From: Pezicula radicicola
Lineage: Eukaryota > Ascomycota > Leotiomycetes > Helotiales > Dermateaceae
Assembly: GCA_003008705.1 (NCBI GenBank)
Contig: PDUO01000034.1
Span: forward strand, 124,001 to 188,000
Direction: 5' to 3'
Length of the DNA stretch: 64,000 nt
In this document: in pieces, positions 49,445 to 61,232 of the stretch
Numbering within the stretch: the first letter of the stretch is position 1
Layout of the letters: each line of letters begins with the position of its first letter
Notes under the pieces: model-generated
Databases searched by the model: none
What the model was told of the DNA's origin: nothing
What the model saw: the letters and a program-made list of their open reading frames with translations, nothing else
Translations under genes and position numbers: made by a program

Positions 49445-50460
49445 ATGACAAAACCTTGGGTAGATACTCCTTTTAAGCTCATTGAGACTCCTCTCAAACG
49501 GAATACAGTAAGTAACTCAACTTATAAATTCGATACTTATTCCTAACTAAAGTCCGGAATGCAGGAAAGGAAGTCAACAAGCAAGAAATGGGAGTACTCG
49601 CCTTAGCCTCTGACATGATTATCGGCCACAACGCATTATTTCGCGACCTCAATGCCATCTACCTCTAGGCCCCCAATATCAAAGGCCGAGAAAGACATCA
49701 GCGACTTCTGCACGTTCGTGTACTCGTGGTCTTTAACACTGCACATCCATCACGACAACGAATAATCACTGATCTTCTCCATGCTCGAAGGGTATGCTGG
49801 AGTCAAAAGGCCTCTTCGATGGTAATGTTGAGCAACACCATGCTTTTGGATATAGTCCCAAGATTTTTTTGACGAATTTGTCGCTGCTGTTAAGGGTGAG
49901 AAGTAGAATTACCATGGACAGAAGGTTAAGTCAATCATTCATGCTTTCGCATCCCTTCTGATTCAGCATGTAAATGAAGAAATTCCAACCATGAAAGCTT
50001 GTCAAAGTTGACGAGAAAATTGATTGGAAAATGCTCGGCAAGAAACTGCAGAAACATGGACTTGGTAATGCCGCCAAGGTAAGTGGATGTTGAGGGGTGA
50101 AGAGAAAGTGGCACTGAATTAGGGAACTTTTATTATTACGAGATACTTTACATCTTCACAAATATGGATATTATCTACGAGTAGCCGCTTCACACGCCGC
50201 TATTTCTATGGTATGTGGGCTTGATATTTAGGTGGGTGTATATACCAAGACACCGCGATGCTTGGAGGTTTGCTAGTTGCGATGACAGAGGAATGCCAAA
50301 ATATTTGCCGTTTGCTTCAGCCGAATGTGGCTCGCAGGCGAAGATGTACTCTGTAGTGAAGTTTTCAGTCACTCTTCACATGATGGATGGAGGGAGATGG
50401 GAGAAAGTGTTGGTGTTTCCGGGGGCCAATGGGTCGCTCGGCGTTCCGACTTCCCATTGA
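49445..50460 (+). pseudogene. hemerythrin-like HHE-domain protein, decayed
   Basis: Starts ATG 49445 with MTKPWVDTPFKLIETPLKRN and, after an intron, continues LASDMIIGHNALFRDLNAIYL, then a TAG where Gln is expected. It shifts frame to DISDFCTFVYSWSLTLHIHH, reaches TAA, then SMLEGYAGVK and, in another frame, GLFDGNVEQHHAFG. Further stops and shifts separate AFASLLIQHVNEEIPTMK and KIDWKMLGKKLQKHG. The IHHDNE and QHHAF segments are the His/Glu metal-binding motifs of the HHE cation-binding domain. The last piece (HRDAWRFASCDDRGMPKYLP) resembles the usual C-terminus. At least three stops and several frameshifts make it a clear pseudogene. Iron or oxygen binding is the family role. Confidence 0.75.
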
Positions 50461-51660
50461 GTTTTGCTGCCCTGATAAAATGCTCTTGGCTGCATTGGAG
50501 CATTGGTAGTATCTTGAGCTGTTGTCACAAAGTCATACGTATTCGCAAACTACGCCCATATTGTATAGACTTGGTTGAAATGTGCCTTTATTATTGAAAC
50601 GACAGCGTTTCTGGTGACGTAGATTCATCGCGCGTGCCTTTCTAGCGACTCGTGAAGATCTAGGCTCTCGTTTTGCCCTGAGCTGTCAACGTCACAGATA
50701 TCTGAACCGCTGATCCAAGCTTCAAGGGGGGTTACCGTGTCTTGGTCTCAGAGATATCCCATTATTGACCAGATTGGGGTTGTGGGATCCAATAATTTAA
50801 TTGATTAACATCTGGACGGGATTCTGAATATGGAGCTTTCGTCAGTGTGGTGTCTCTTGATCCCTCTCGAATCTCGATGGCCGCTGCGGGACATCAGCCC
50901 TATTGCGCCTCACCACGAACTGCCAAAATTCAATGCCCAAAGACCAGAATGAGGCTCTCGCGCAGCCCAATTCTCTCCGACAGGAAAATGTTGACTGTGT
51001 GCTGTGCCAATCATTATCATCAAAATGTCTGCTCAGCCCCAATTACGGTGGTCGAAACGTGCCTCTCTCTTGTAACTGTGCTGTTTTGTGCAAATACCCC
51101 AAGGGTTGTTCAAGCCCCGCTATGTATGCGACGCCACCTCTGGCCCTCATCATCGCACCTCGCTGCTGACTGATATCATCTCTCACTCCCTCATCTGCTC
51201 CGCAACCTCATCCATGCAACAATAACAAATACCTACGATACCTAAGACGAGAGACATAGCCGAAGAGGCAAAGCCGACGGCTGAATTCATTCTTCTGCTT
51301 GCTGTTCCGCTCAGCCTCCTCTCTGCCTATTCCTAGCGCAACAACACAACAGCAACGCCGCACCAACGACAGAACCATAGCCACGACGACCCAAGGCCGA
51401 AGCTCGCCCTTGCAGCCTCATTGTCTCTCGATATCTCTTCGCTCTTTGCGCGCGCAACCTAAGAATCTCTTCGAATCCTTCTCTCGGTGCGTTCCCATCT
51501 CCATCCTCATTTCTTGCCGAAATATTTGATCGCGACATATCTGACCGTGAAGATATCCATCAGCTATCCGACCCTCCCGAACAAACCACTCCCGACGTCC
51601 ACGATCGCGGCGCAACATTTGCTTCTTTTGTTGAGGAAGTATTGATAAGGAGAAGCCAAC
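50461..51660. promoter_or_regulatory. 5' region of NCS1, pyrimidine-rich leader
   Basis: No gene recognised. The last 500 bp before the NCS1 start are rich in CTC/TCT and CAAC runs, as in leaders of well-expressed fungal genes. The exact transcription start cannot be read from sequence. Confidence 0.3.
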
Positions 51661-53202
51661 ATGGGAAAATCGTGAGTATTGGATTTTTATTGGATTTTTT
51701 TGGTGGTTTTTGTTCATGGTCTCTTTCCTCGGCGCAAGAAGGGTCCAAACAACACACGATACCCCACGGCCACGCACTTTCATAACACCCTGTTCTCCAG
51801 AATTGCGAAACGACCATGGAAAACAGGATATCCGACCGTCCTGCTGCAACCTTTTCCTTTCACTTGGAGCGTGGACTACACAACAAGGCCCAATGCAAGC
51901 CTACCCCGCAATGCTGCGAACTGTGATTGCACATTATGTCTATATCGACTGGATGTTTTCATGCGACAGACGAATCAACCACTTCATATATACATAGTTT
52001 CGCCATAGCGAATATGGAGATGCTTGAGAATAAAGCTGGCATAAAGAAAGACATGTGATTGCGCTATGGACGTTTCCATTGTTACCCAAAAGCGCGCGCG
52101 TATTGGCGTTTCTACTACGCGTTGGTCAACAATGCTGTGTGCCTTCAAAGTTCGCCAGTGCTTACGCTTGAAAGGGATAGCGTGTGTTAAAATCATTTGA
52201 GAGGCAACGAAGGAAGTTCCCGAATGGATGGCATCTACGAAGCTAAACTGGACCTGCACGGCTAACCTAGCTTCGTTGCGGGGTAGCCTTCACCAAGAGC
52301 TTCTAACACAATGCCGAGCCAATTCCACTAGGAACAGACAAATCAACGAACATTCTTCAGTGAGCGTTGAAGCATCACTAGCAAGAACTTGCGCGCATAA
52401 ATGGCGAAGAATACTGGCTGACACATAATCACAGACAGTCAAAGCTTTCCCAAGATCAGCTCACTGAGTTGCAAAGATCTACGCATTTTGACAAGAAGGA
52501 GTTGCAGCAATGGTATAAGGGTAAGTGGAAGGTTTCATTCTATGAACTACTTTGATCTAATGGCTTTATTGTAGGTTTCTTGAAGGACTGCCCATCGGGC
52601 ATGCTCACCAAGGAAGAGTTCCAGAAAATCTATCGCCAATTCTTCCCCTTTGGCGATCCTTCATCATTCGCGGATTATGTGTTCAACGTCTTCGACAGCG
52701 ACAAGTCCGGCTCAATCGACTTCAAAGAATTTATCTGTGCCCTCAGTGTCACGAGCAGGGGAAAGATGGAGGACAAGCTCGACTGGGCTTTTCAACTGTA
52801 TGATATTGATGGTGATGGAAAGATCAGTTATGACGAGATGCTGGCTATTGTTGAAGCTATTTACAAGATGGTATACCTCCCTAAAGACATCAATCTCGGC
52901 TTTCCTCTCGTGCCTGTATCTCTAGGTCAAATTAGCAAGATACAGCGCCCGGCGAAGAGAGCGGTAGGGGGCGGTGCAAACTTTCTTTTACCAAGACTCA
53001 GATTACTAATGCAATAAAACAGGTTGGATCTATGGTCAAGCTCCCTGCTGACGAAGATACCCCCGAGAAGCGAGTCAAGAAAATTTTCCGTATGATGGAC
53101 AAGGATGAGAACGGTAGCTTGGATATGGAGGAATTCAAGGAGGGCAGCAAACGAGATGAGACGATTGTTTCTGCGCTGTCGCTCTATGATGGCCTGGTTT
53201 GA
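51661..53202 (+). CDS. NCS1: neuronal calcium sensor 1 (frequenin)
   Basis: Four exons: 51661-51671, 52435-52520, 52575-52871 and 53023-53202, about 190 residues. It starts [13 protein letters not shown], including the N-myristoylation Gly. EF-hands are visible at [26 protein letters not shown] and [13 protein letters not shown], each with regular Asp/Asn/Glu ligands; the first EF-hand ([12 protein letters not shown]) is the usual non-binding one. In yeast the orthologue (Frq1) activates the phosphatidylinositol 4-kinase Pik1. Only 11 nt of coding sequence lie in exon 1, followed by a 763-nt intron, very long for this genome. The third intron (151 nt) is also long. Confidence 0.93.
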
Positions 53203-54713
53203 TTTTCCTTAATTGACAGACAATGGCAAATGATTGAAATGCATCAACGAACCGGGTGGTGTGGTATTCTGGACTAAATGGAAGGAAAGAATGGAGTGGT
53301 GTTTTTCCTTAACGAAATATTTGAGAGCGCGCGCGTGGTTGATCTGGTCGGTTTTTGGCTGGGAAAGTTTCCTCAGCTCTTTTTCAAGATACCTGTGGTC
53401 TGTAAGTTGGTGAGTGGCGGGTCAGAGAGTGTTGAAGATTCATACAAACGAGATTCATACAAACGAGACAATGCAAGAAGGTTACCTTTGATCCTGATGT
53501 GTAGCACCTTCTCAGGGTCCGTCTCGGCCATTCATGGATGCTGATTAAAAATGGTGATAGAATTCGGTCGAGGTGACCGTTTAGTCTTCACTCTTGATTT
53601 CTATTGCTTTATTGTATTCTTCATGATGAGAATCGTAATAGACTTTCAGTTTAACAGGTTTCCACTGTAGTTGTGATTATGTTAGTGTTTTGGCATTGAC
53701 AACTACCGTCTAAGTCATTAAGTATTGATGTAACTGTAGAGTCGTTTAGATTTAGTTATGTCTTAATACATCGTAGTTGAAGTACAACATGATCAAACTG
53801 TTGATTATCAACTCAACTACCTATTTTCATGGCTTAGTTTTAGCTTTGAGATGCTTTCTGTATTAGAGATACAGAGAGATTAGTTAAGAAGCAAAGAGTC
53901 TTGACTAAATTGTTGAGGAATAGTTTTGTCTATTTTATACCAAGTGGGTGGCTTTTAAGCTTTTGGGGGTTTTGTTTTCTTTGGTATTGGGTTGAGATGA
54001 TTAGTTGGGGGGTGGGTTCGTTGTTAGAGCTTATGCGTAATAAGAATAAGGAGATTAGTGGATTGTAAGGGCTTGAAAGATGTAGTATTCTTTAAAGAAA
54101 AAGAATAAGGCTTAGCTTAACGTTGGTGTTGTTGGGGNNNNNGTGAGATTAGGAGTTAAGTTACTTTTACTTAGTTTAATAGTCTGCTTCTTTGTGTGTA
54201 AACCTTCTTGCTTTTGCGTGTATGTTGCTATTTGGAACCCTTAAAGCTAATACTACGTTTATTGAAGCTAAGTAGTTTCGTTGTTGGCTTTTATATTGGA
54301 CTTTATCCAGCTTCTTTGCTTTCTCCTTGCTTCTTTATCTACTGTAGCTATTAAAGTACAGATATGCTTTAAGCATTGTGTTTACCTTTAATCTGGCTTT
54401 TGCTTTGTAGTTAATTACTCTTTATTGTTAGTTATACATGTAGTGGTAGTGCAGTCTCTAAGGTAGAATAAGTCAACATTGCTTACTCTTCAATCACTCA
54501 TTCTATGCTACTGTCTAGGTCATAGTAGGACCGAAAAGCACCCTAAGCTACGTACTTACCTATTGCCTCGATAAGATATAGGTTAAGGTATTCCCCAAAG
54601 AATTTACTTCGGTTAACTTTGTGTGCTTCTGGAGATCTGATTTGCTTTCATCTCTTCCTAATCATTCGATCTGTTACAACGTAAATAGCTAACAACATAT
54701 CACAAAGATCGAA
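53203..54713. other. intergenic region with an assembly gap
   Basis: Five Ns at 54138-54142 mark a gap of unknown length. Just downstream of NCS1, AGATTCATACAAACG is duplicated in tandem (about 53439-53468). The rest is T-rich, with no recognised gene. Confidence 0.6.
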
Positions 54714-56592
54714 ATGGATGAAGACATAAGTGTTATTGTTGAGCATTTCATTGTAGACCATGAAACGCTGGAAGAAATTCGTATGTTACATATCTTCACT
54801 GATTTACTTAGTGTGAACTGACAACGTTGTAGATAATTTCGTCAGTGGTATGCATTGCTTAGAAAGACTTGTAGCTTATCTAGAGGATGCTCAAAATAGT
54901 CATATGGCGAGATCTGAACTTGTTACGCCAGCGCTTGCCAAAGTCCTCTGTATAATGCGCTTAGCCATGGTTCCTAACATATTCACATCTCTGACCGACG
55001 GATTCGACTTGCTTCGCATGGTAGGCAAAGTCAACAGAGAATTAGAGACTCCCTTCGACTTGAGACCGTTAATCGCGATGCTCCGAGCTGCCGTTGCCAT
55101 GAACAAGGTAAGAGATTCCTCTACTCTCTGTCAATAAATTGGCTATTGTCAGCAGTTCAACATCACGATCAGTAACAACTTGCACTGTTGAGCCAGCTCT
55201 ATACCATGATATAGAAAACGGTATCAGTCTCAAATTTGGTAAATATCAGATCGCGCTAATACGACCGCTTATAGTCTCGCACTAGTACAAATAACGGGGG
55301 AACTACTACTACTACCCCAGCGCTCGCAACAACCTCAACATCGTCTCAAGCAAATCCCTCACCTACGTCTAACCCCACTCCAACGACGACATCATCGCCG
55401 AGCAACCTAAGCAACCTCATCGAAGCTATGGTATCGTCACTAGTTTCGCCGCCTACCGACCCCTCGTCTGACGGTGTTACGGTCATCCCGCGCCACTTTA
55501 CAGATCCTTTCTCTCAACGACCTTCCTCACAATTTTATCCTTCAGAAAACACCGCAGTTGATACCATGGCTTCTACAAGTGGCAATATGGCGTCTACTAA
55601 TGCACCTTCCTCTTCTGACACCACTTCTGGCACCACTCCTTCTACTGCTCCCACCTACGCTGCTAGCACTGCCCCCGGCACTTCTACCAACGCACCCGCC
55701 ATGGCTCCCATCACAGATTCTGGCAACGCTCCTACCACCACTCCTGGCACCGCTGCTACTACCGAAAAGTCAATTCCAGAGCTTATGGCCGAATTGGACG
55801 GCCTGACCGAACGCGTCGCCTCCAAGTTGAAGTTCCAAGGCGAAATCCTCGCTGATTGCCGGGACATTTACGCTCGAACCATGGCTCCCCTCACGCCCTC
55901 TGAGGTCGCAGAGTGCGAGGCTGAAGCAATCCGCCAAGTCAAAGCTGAAGGACTCAAGACGGAATTCCACTGCACCATTCTCGATCAAACCCTCAAGGAA
56001 AAGCGCGTTTTAATTGAACAGAACGAAGACCTCGAAGCTGAGAATGCTGATCTCCTTGCTAAGCTTGCTGCTTTTGAGCAGGAGAAGAATAAGGCGAAGG
56101 AGAAGGCTGCGAGAAGACGGGCTAATCATGCGGCTATGCTTAGAGCTAAGGAGGAGAAGATTGCACGTTTGGAGGCCAAGGCTAAGGCTGAGGAGGATGC
56201 TAAGGCGAAGGCGAAGGATGGTGTTGAGGGTGAGGGAGGCAGTGCCGGTAATGATGGTACGCTTGCTGTTACTGTTGATGCCGTTGATGGTGTTCGCGAT
56301 CAAAACTGAAAGCGTCACCATGTTATCTCGCATCCTCTGACGAGAGAACGAGCAGTGTTGGGCAAGACGGCTGATTAGTATTTTCTTTTTCTTTACAGGT
56401 CTCCTTGAAGTCACTTCTCCTTCTTCATCTTCTGGTACACAAGCTGGTGGTGGATCTTCTGGTTCTGGTGCAAAGGCCGCAGTTGAAGCTGAGGTTGAGG
56501 AGGATGGTACTGGTGCTGATGGATCCGGTACTTCACCATCACCTGGAAAGACTGGAAAGCATCGTTTCTCTAAGTCTTGCGCTGTTCTTTGA
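54714..56592 (+). CDS. hypothetical Ser/Thr/Ala-rich coiled-coil protein
   Basis: Starts ATG 54714 (MDEDISVIVEHFIVDHETLEEI), with introns at about 54780-54831, 55109-55155 and possibly to 55273. The middle (55270-55770) is a Thr/Ser/Pro/Ala-rich low-complexity region. From about 55770 a long charged coiled coil begins (KSIPELMAELDGL; EQNEDLEAENADLLAKLAAF; KAKAEEDAKAKAKDG). The frame ends at TGA 56307-56309, or, if GTACGC near 56258 is used as donor with a TTTACAG acceptor at 56398, it continues to TGA 56592 with a Gly/Ser-rich tail. No family was recognised; a scaffold-like role is conceivable but unsupported. Confidence 0.55.
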
Positions 56593-56925
56593 AGGATGGA
56601 TTGGGGACTTTCACATCATATCATACTTGGCATGGAATGGTTCGGCTTAGTCTTTTTACTTGGCTTAGCTGGCTGGTTATGAAATGGAGTTGATACGGTA
56701 CTTGGACGGATTTCATGGAGTTTGGCTTGGCGCATGGATAATTGGTCGCTGCATCAAATGGTTGGATGGATGGATACTTGAGTAACTCGGTATAGTTTGA
56801 TTGCATGATGACAACACCATAGTCATTCTTGAAATGGAATCAAATTCGATTTTCTGATTTTGAAGCTTTATCTTTATATGCTTTGTGGTGATTTTCGTGC
56901 TGCTGCTCGCTTCGTGCCGACCTAT

Positions 56926-57160
56926 GTGAGTTACTCAGATCGACTTGGTTACTCAAAACAAGCTAGTTACCCAAATCAACTTGGTTACTCAGATCAGCTT
57001 GATAACTTAAATCAACTTGATAACCCAAATTAATTAGGTGACCCAAAACAACTAGGTAATCTAGAATAGCTTGGTAACCTGAAATAACTTAGTTACCCAA
57101 ATCAACTTAATAACTCAAAACAACTAGGTAACTCAACCCATCAAGTTAATAACTCAAAAA
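56926..57160. repeat. 18-bp degenerate tandem repeat, array 2
   Basis: On the minus strand about 12 units of the form TAACCAAGTTGATTTGGG run in tandem, each 18 bp. The monomer aligns with that at 22346 (GAG.GAC..ACTTG.T.T). Frequent stop codons in every frame show it is not coding. It lies between a hypothetical gene and the GST gene. Confidence 0.75.
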
Positions 57161-57705
57161 TACTCCTGTCACTCTTCTAAAACCAAAGAAAATAAATACT
57201 TACTTTTGATTGTAATTAATATTATTAATGATGCTAGGTACTATGCCTGACCTCTCGTCTAGTAGTATAGTGCTATACGTACGAAAGGCACCTTCCGTAC
57301 ATTTTCGTTGCTAAGTGCTTGGTCCATTATACTAGTGCTGAGTTCAGCAACTTTGCCTTGTTGGGATAGTAATGTAATTCAAGTTCTTAGCTTTTATTGT
57401 TGGTATAAGACGATATATGGACTTTTGGGTTGTGCTGGATTTTCGAGGAGCTACGAAAGTACAGTATTCCAGGGGCTCGCTTATTTCCGAAAAGAATGGG
57501 TTTCCGTACCCGTAGTAGTGACACACTACTTTACGACAAACTGTAACGGGTACAGTAAAGCATTAAATATCCTTGAGGTTTACTGCATAAAACAATTTCC
57601 CAGCTTTCGTATGCACAGCATTTCATTCATTTTAACAGTACTCAATACAAAGCCATTCCTTCTTGTCACAGGGTTCCAAGCTTCAACTCATAAAGCCGAG
57701 CGTGG

Positions 57706-58466
57706 TCACTTGATACCCAAACGGGCCTTAGTACCCAAAGCAACCTTCTCCTCATCCCAAATATAATTAACCGCCTTATCATTAACAACAGCATTTGCCC
57801 ACTTCCAAAAGTTCGGAGTCTTCTCCTCGAGAGCCTTTGGCAGAGAGGATGGGAGTAATCCTTCGTATTTGGGGAAGGCTAGGAGTCGGAGGATGAAAGA
57901 TCCCGTTAGGACCTAAATTCCATAACCAATTAGTTTGAGAAGTCAAAAAGAAGAAAGGATATGAGACGTACCTCAGCCAAAGTAACCTTGCTACTTCCCC
58001 CAAAGAAAGGTCCCGCATCCTTCAACAAAGGTTCCACCTCCTTAACAACACCCTCCACAATCTTATTAACAACCTCCTCCTTCTTCGTCCCTTCAGCCTT
58101 CAAAGCAGGAAACAAAAGTCCATTAACCTTACTCATATACGCATCAACAAAGAAAGCAATCTTAGCCCTATGCAAAGCACCACCTTCCTCGGTACTCGTC
58201 TTTACCAATCCAGCTTCTGGGTGTGCGTCTGCGAGGAATTGAGATACGATGGCTGATTCGGTGATGATTTCTCCGTTGTAGGAGAGGGAGGGGACGAGGC
58301 CGCGGGGGTTGATGGCTAGGTAGCTTGGTTCTCGTGGTTTAGAGAGGTCGATATGCACGGTTTCGAAGGGGATGTTTAGAGCGTGCAGGGCGATTTGGGC
58401 ACGGTGGGCCCAGGGGCATTGGTAGTTTGTGTAGAGGATTATCTTGGGTTGTTCGTCGGAGCCCAT
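57706..58466 (-). CDS. omega-like glutathione S-transferase
   Basis: Exons 58466-57972 and 57912-57706, 233 residues. The N-terminal thioredoxin-like domain carries YTNYQCPWAHRAQIAL, with Cys in the CPWA position typical of omega-class enzymes, then RGLVPSLSYNGEIITES for glutathione gamma-glutamyl binding. The C-terminal all-helical domain follows and ends LGTKARLGIK. Omega-class enzymes favour thiol transfer or reduction over classic conjugation; the substrate is unknown. The ATG at 58466 (MGSDEQPKIIL) is preferred; the upstream frame has no strong targeting signal. Confidence 0.88.
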
Positions 58467-59020
58467 GGTGTTGGTTGTGTAGGGTTGTTTCTTGATGTTG
58501 TTAAGTTGTTTGAGGTTCTGTAAAGTATGTGATTGAGATGTTGTGTAGGTAGATAGGTATCCGAAGGTGGGGTATGTATTTGACTTGAGAGCTGTATACC
58601 TTGTAGGAATCTTGTAAGAAAATGAAGGGAGGTTACGGGAGGAGAGGGGTTTATATCTTAGAACTATGCACATCCACAAGCCGATGTCTAGCTTGTGTCA
58701 TTCAATTGGCTGATGGTGTGATAATAATATACTGGTATAACTGGCTGGGGTTTACGTGATTTGCAAGCCTCCCCCTCATCCTGCGACGGTTGATTTCAAA
58801 GCTACCAAATAATCAACAATCCCCCACTCGGCCTGTGGTCTGTCCGCCCTGGGTACCCTGCCAAGATCTCTTATCGTAGATAAGCCTCCACCCCGCCACC
58901 CCGCTCCGCTATACCTCTCCGAGCCCTTCTCGAAAATTTATCAACAGCTTCATTTTGTCAACCCCTTACACGATACCCATATTATTCGACGCAGAACCAC
59001 AGAACTGCAGAACCGTCAAA

Positions 59021-60295
59021 ATGAAGATCGAAGAACTACCCGACTCCTTCCAAGAGGGAGTTAAAATCTCTGACTCAGCACCAACTCAACCACTTCAACC
59101 ACCGCAAGAACAAGAACAAGACTTCCTAACACAAGCCCTAAACGCCTACGCATCCCAAGTCCCCCCAACGCAAGATGGAACAACACCCTCACTCCCACCA
59201 GCAATGGCTTCTCTCCACAATAAAACCGCTCCTGAAATCCTCGCCGACCTAAACAAATCCCCGCTCTTCATGACAGACCTAGAAGAAAACGACGACCTTG
59301 AAGCCCTACGCGCACTAGCCTACGAAGGAACACCCCTCGAAATAAGCACGAACTTCAAAGAAAGAGGAAACGAAGCCTTCGTCGAAAAAGGATATAAAGA
59401 CGCGAAAGAATTCTACGGAAAAGGAATTTCTGTATTATTGATTGAAGTGAGGAAGAGACAGAGAGGAGAGAAGAGTAATGCTGGAGACGATATGGAGGAA
59501 ATAAAGAAGGAGATTGGAGTGTTAGAGGCTTGTTTGGTCAACAGAGCAGCTTGTCATTTGGAGCTGAAGAATTTTAGGAGTTGTAATCTGGATTGTGCGG
59601 CTGCTATTCAGATTAATCCTAAGAATATCAAGGCTTATTATCGGTCTGCGAGGGCGTCGTTAAAATTAGGCAAGATTGGAGAGGCGGATGATGCTTGTGC
59701 GCGAGGCTTAGAAATCGATCCCGAAAACAAAGCTTTGAAAGCAGTAGCAGCGGAGATTGTCAAGAAGAATGATGAGGTGATGGCGAGGAGGAAGAGGGAA
59801 CTTGAGAGGGAAGAGAGGAAGAAGAAGGAAATACTTACTTTGAAAGCAGCATTAAAAGCTCGGAATATTAAAGTTCGGAAAACAGCACAACCGCCCGAGA
59901 TGGAAGATGCTGCCATATCACTCGTTCCCGATCCAGTTGATCCAACCTCAACACTATGTTTCCCAACTGTACTCCTGTATCCATTACACCTGGAATCCGA
60001 TTTCATCAAGGCATTCAACGAGACGGATCCCTTGGGTCATCATCTAGATTATATATTACCAGTTTCTTGGGATACGAAAGGAGAATATACACCCAGCGGA
60101 GTGGAATGTTATATGGAGACCATCACTGGAGGATTAATCAAGGTGGGAAGAAAAGTCACCTTGTTAAAGGTTTTAGGAACTGGGAATGTGGAGGTTGTAG
60201 ATGAAGTGGTTAAGATCTTCGTTGTACCGAAAGCAAAAGCAGAAGCATGGATCAAAGATTTCAAGAGCAAGAAGGCTGCTGAGAAAACTACCTAG
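59021..60295 (+). CDS. CNS1: TPR co-chaperone CNS1/TTC4
   Basis: Single exon of 424 residues from ATG 59021 (MKIEELPDSF). A TPR domain begins near residue 105 (NFKERGNEAFVEKGYKDAKE; NRAACHLELKNFRSCNLDC; AYYRSARASLKLGKIGEADD), the three-repeat clamp that binds the C-terminal EEVD of Hsp90/Hsp70. The C-terminal part (VLLYPLHLESDFIKAF; YILPVSWDT) is the 'wheel' domain conserved in CNS1/TTC4, needed in yeast for elongation factor 2 folding. The frame upstream of the chosen start lacks an ATG. Confidence 0.93.
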   Translation: MKIEELPDSFQEGVKISDSAPTQPLQPPQEQEQDFLTQALNAYASQVPPTQDGTTPSLPPAMASLHNKTAPEILADLNKSPLFMTDLEENDDLEALRALAYEGTPLEISTNFKERGNEAFVEKGYKDAKEFYGKGISVLLIEVRKRQRGEKSNAGDDMEEIKKEIGVLEACLVNRAACHLELKNFRSCNLDCAAAIQINPKNIKAYYRSARASLKLGKIGEADDACARGLEIDPENKALKAVAAEIVKKNDEVMARRKRELEREERKKKEILTLKAALKARNIKVRKTAQPPEMEDAAISLVPDPVDPTSTLCFPTVLLYPLHLESDFIKAFNETDPLGHHLDYILPVSWDTKGEYTPSGVECYMETITGGLIKVGRKVTLLKVLGTGNVEVVDEVVKIFVVPKAKAEAWIKDFKSKKAAEKTT

Positions 60296-61232
60296 CTACC
60301 CGTTGAAATTTTTTCTTCTCTAAATGGAGGATAAAGATGGAAGTGTATCAACATACTGATCCCGGAAGACAAATTGGTTACGATTATTAAAAAAACCGTT
60401 CGTTTCTAAGAATATCTTTTCTGGTGCTCGGGAGGTACAAACAATTGGTTGGTCATGACCATTAGTTGATCCTCTACACTCGGCACTTCTTACTCCTTGA
60501 GTAACAATCAACAAGAACAAGAAACGGGAACCATGGGGACCGGAAAGACCATGTGTTTTGAATCACACAAGCACAACATACCCACGATACTTCGTACCTT
60601 AGAAATGTCTCAGAGCACAGCCCCAAATACCTTTCTCCGTACAACATCCACACGCAACCTCCACTGCACAAAACTAGGTATCCCGACCGAATCCAGTATC
60701 ACCTCAAAGAAACTGACGACCTGGTGGACCGATTTCCAAAAAAGAAGTTGTGGTGAAGAGATCTAAAAATTATCTACCTACCTAGGGGTTGGTAGAGACA
60801 GACTTCGAGATGTTGAAAGTAGATGGCATTGGGTTAACTTTCGTACATGAGCAAGAGCAGTAATGTAGAAGATTGACTATAAGTACAAAAATAGATGATT
60901 TAGATGCCATCTTATCAACAGTGCATACATAGCAGCACAGACATCGACCATCCTCAGTCTTCTCATGTTGCAACCAACCCAAATAATTAGCCCAATCCAA
61001 AGCAAAAGGAGAGCGACGGAGAAGATGAGAGAAAATCAACCAAGCCAAATACCCTCAAGAAATTTGTAAATGCAAAAAAACGCCCGTTTCTAATGAAGAA
61101 AGTTTTGTTTCTTTCTTTCTTTCGTCCTTTTCATGTTCCATCGAATCCTTCATTTTTCAACGCCCAGACCATGCTTGTGTTTTTCTCTCCTCTTGATATG
61201 TAGGTAGTGTAACTGGCAAAAAGAAAACTATA
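60296..61232. other. intergenic, nothing certain
   Basis: A plus-strand frame at 60497-60766 lacks an ATG start at its head and no family was recognised. GGTCATGACCATTAG at 60453 resembles the D-arm side of the tRNA-Asp repeat (2838), a very short match. Confidence 0.35.

Noticed and set aside
57308..57766. 152-codon open frame on the plus strand
   Set aside because: It has no ATG start, is antisense to the end of the GST gene and shows no family features.
60497..60766. 89-codon open frame after CNS1
   Set aside because: It begins with TTG, the product is not recognised and no promoter or splice context supports it.
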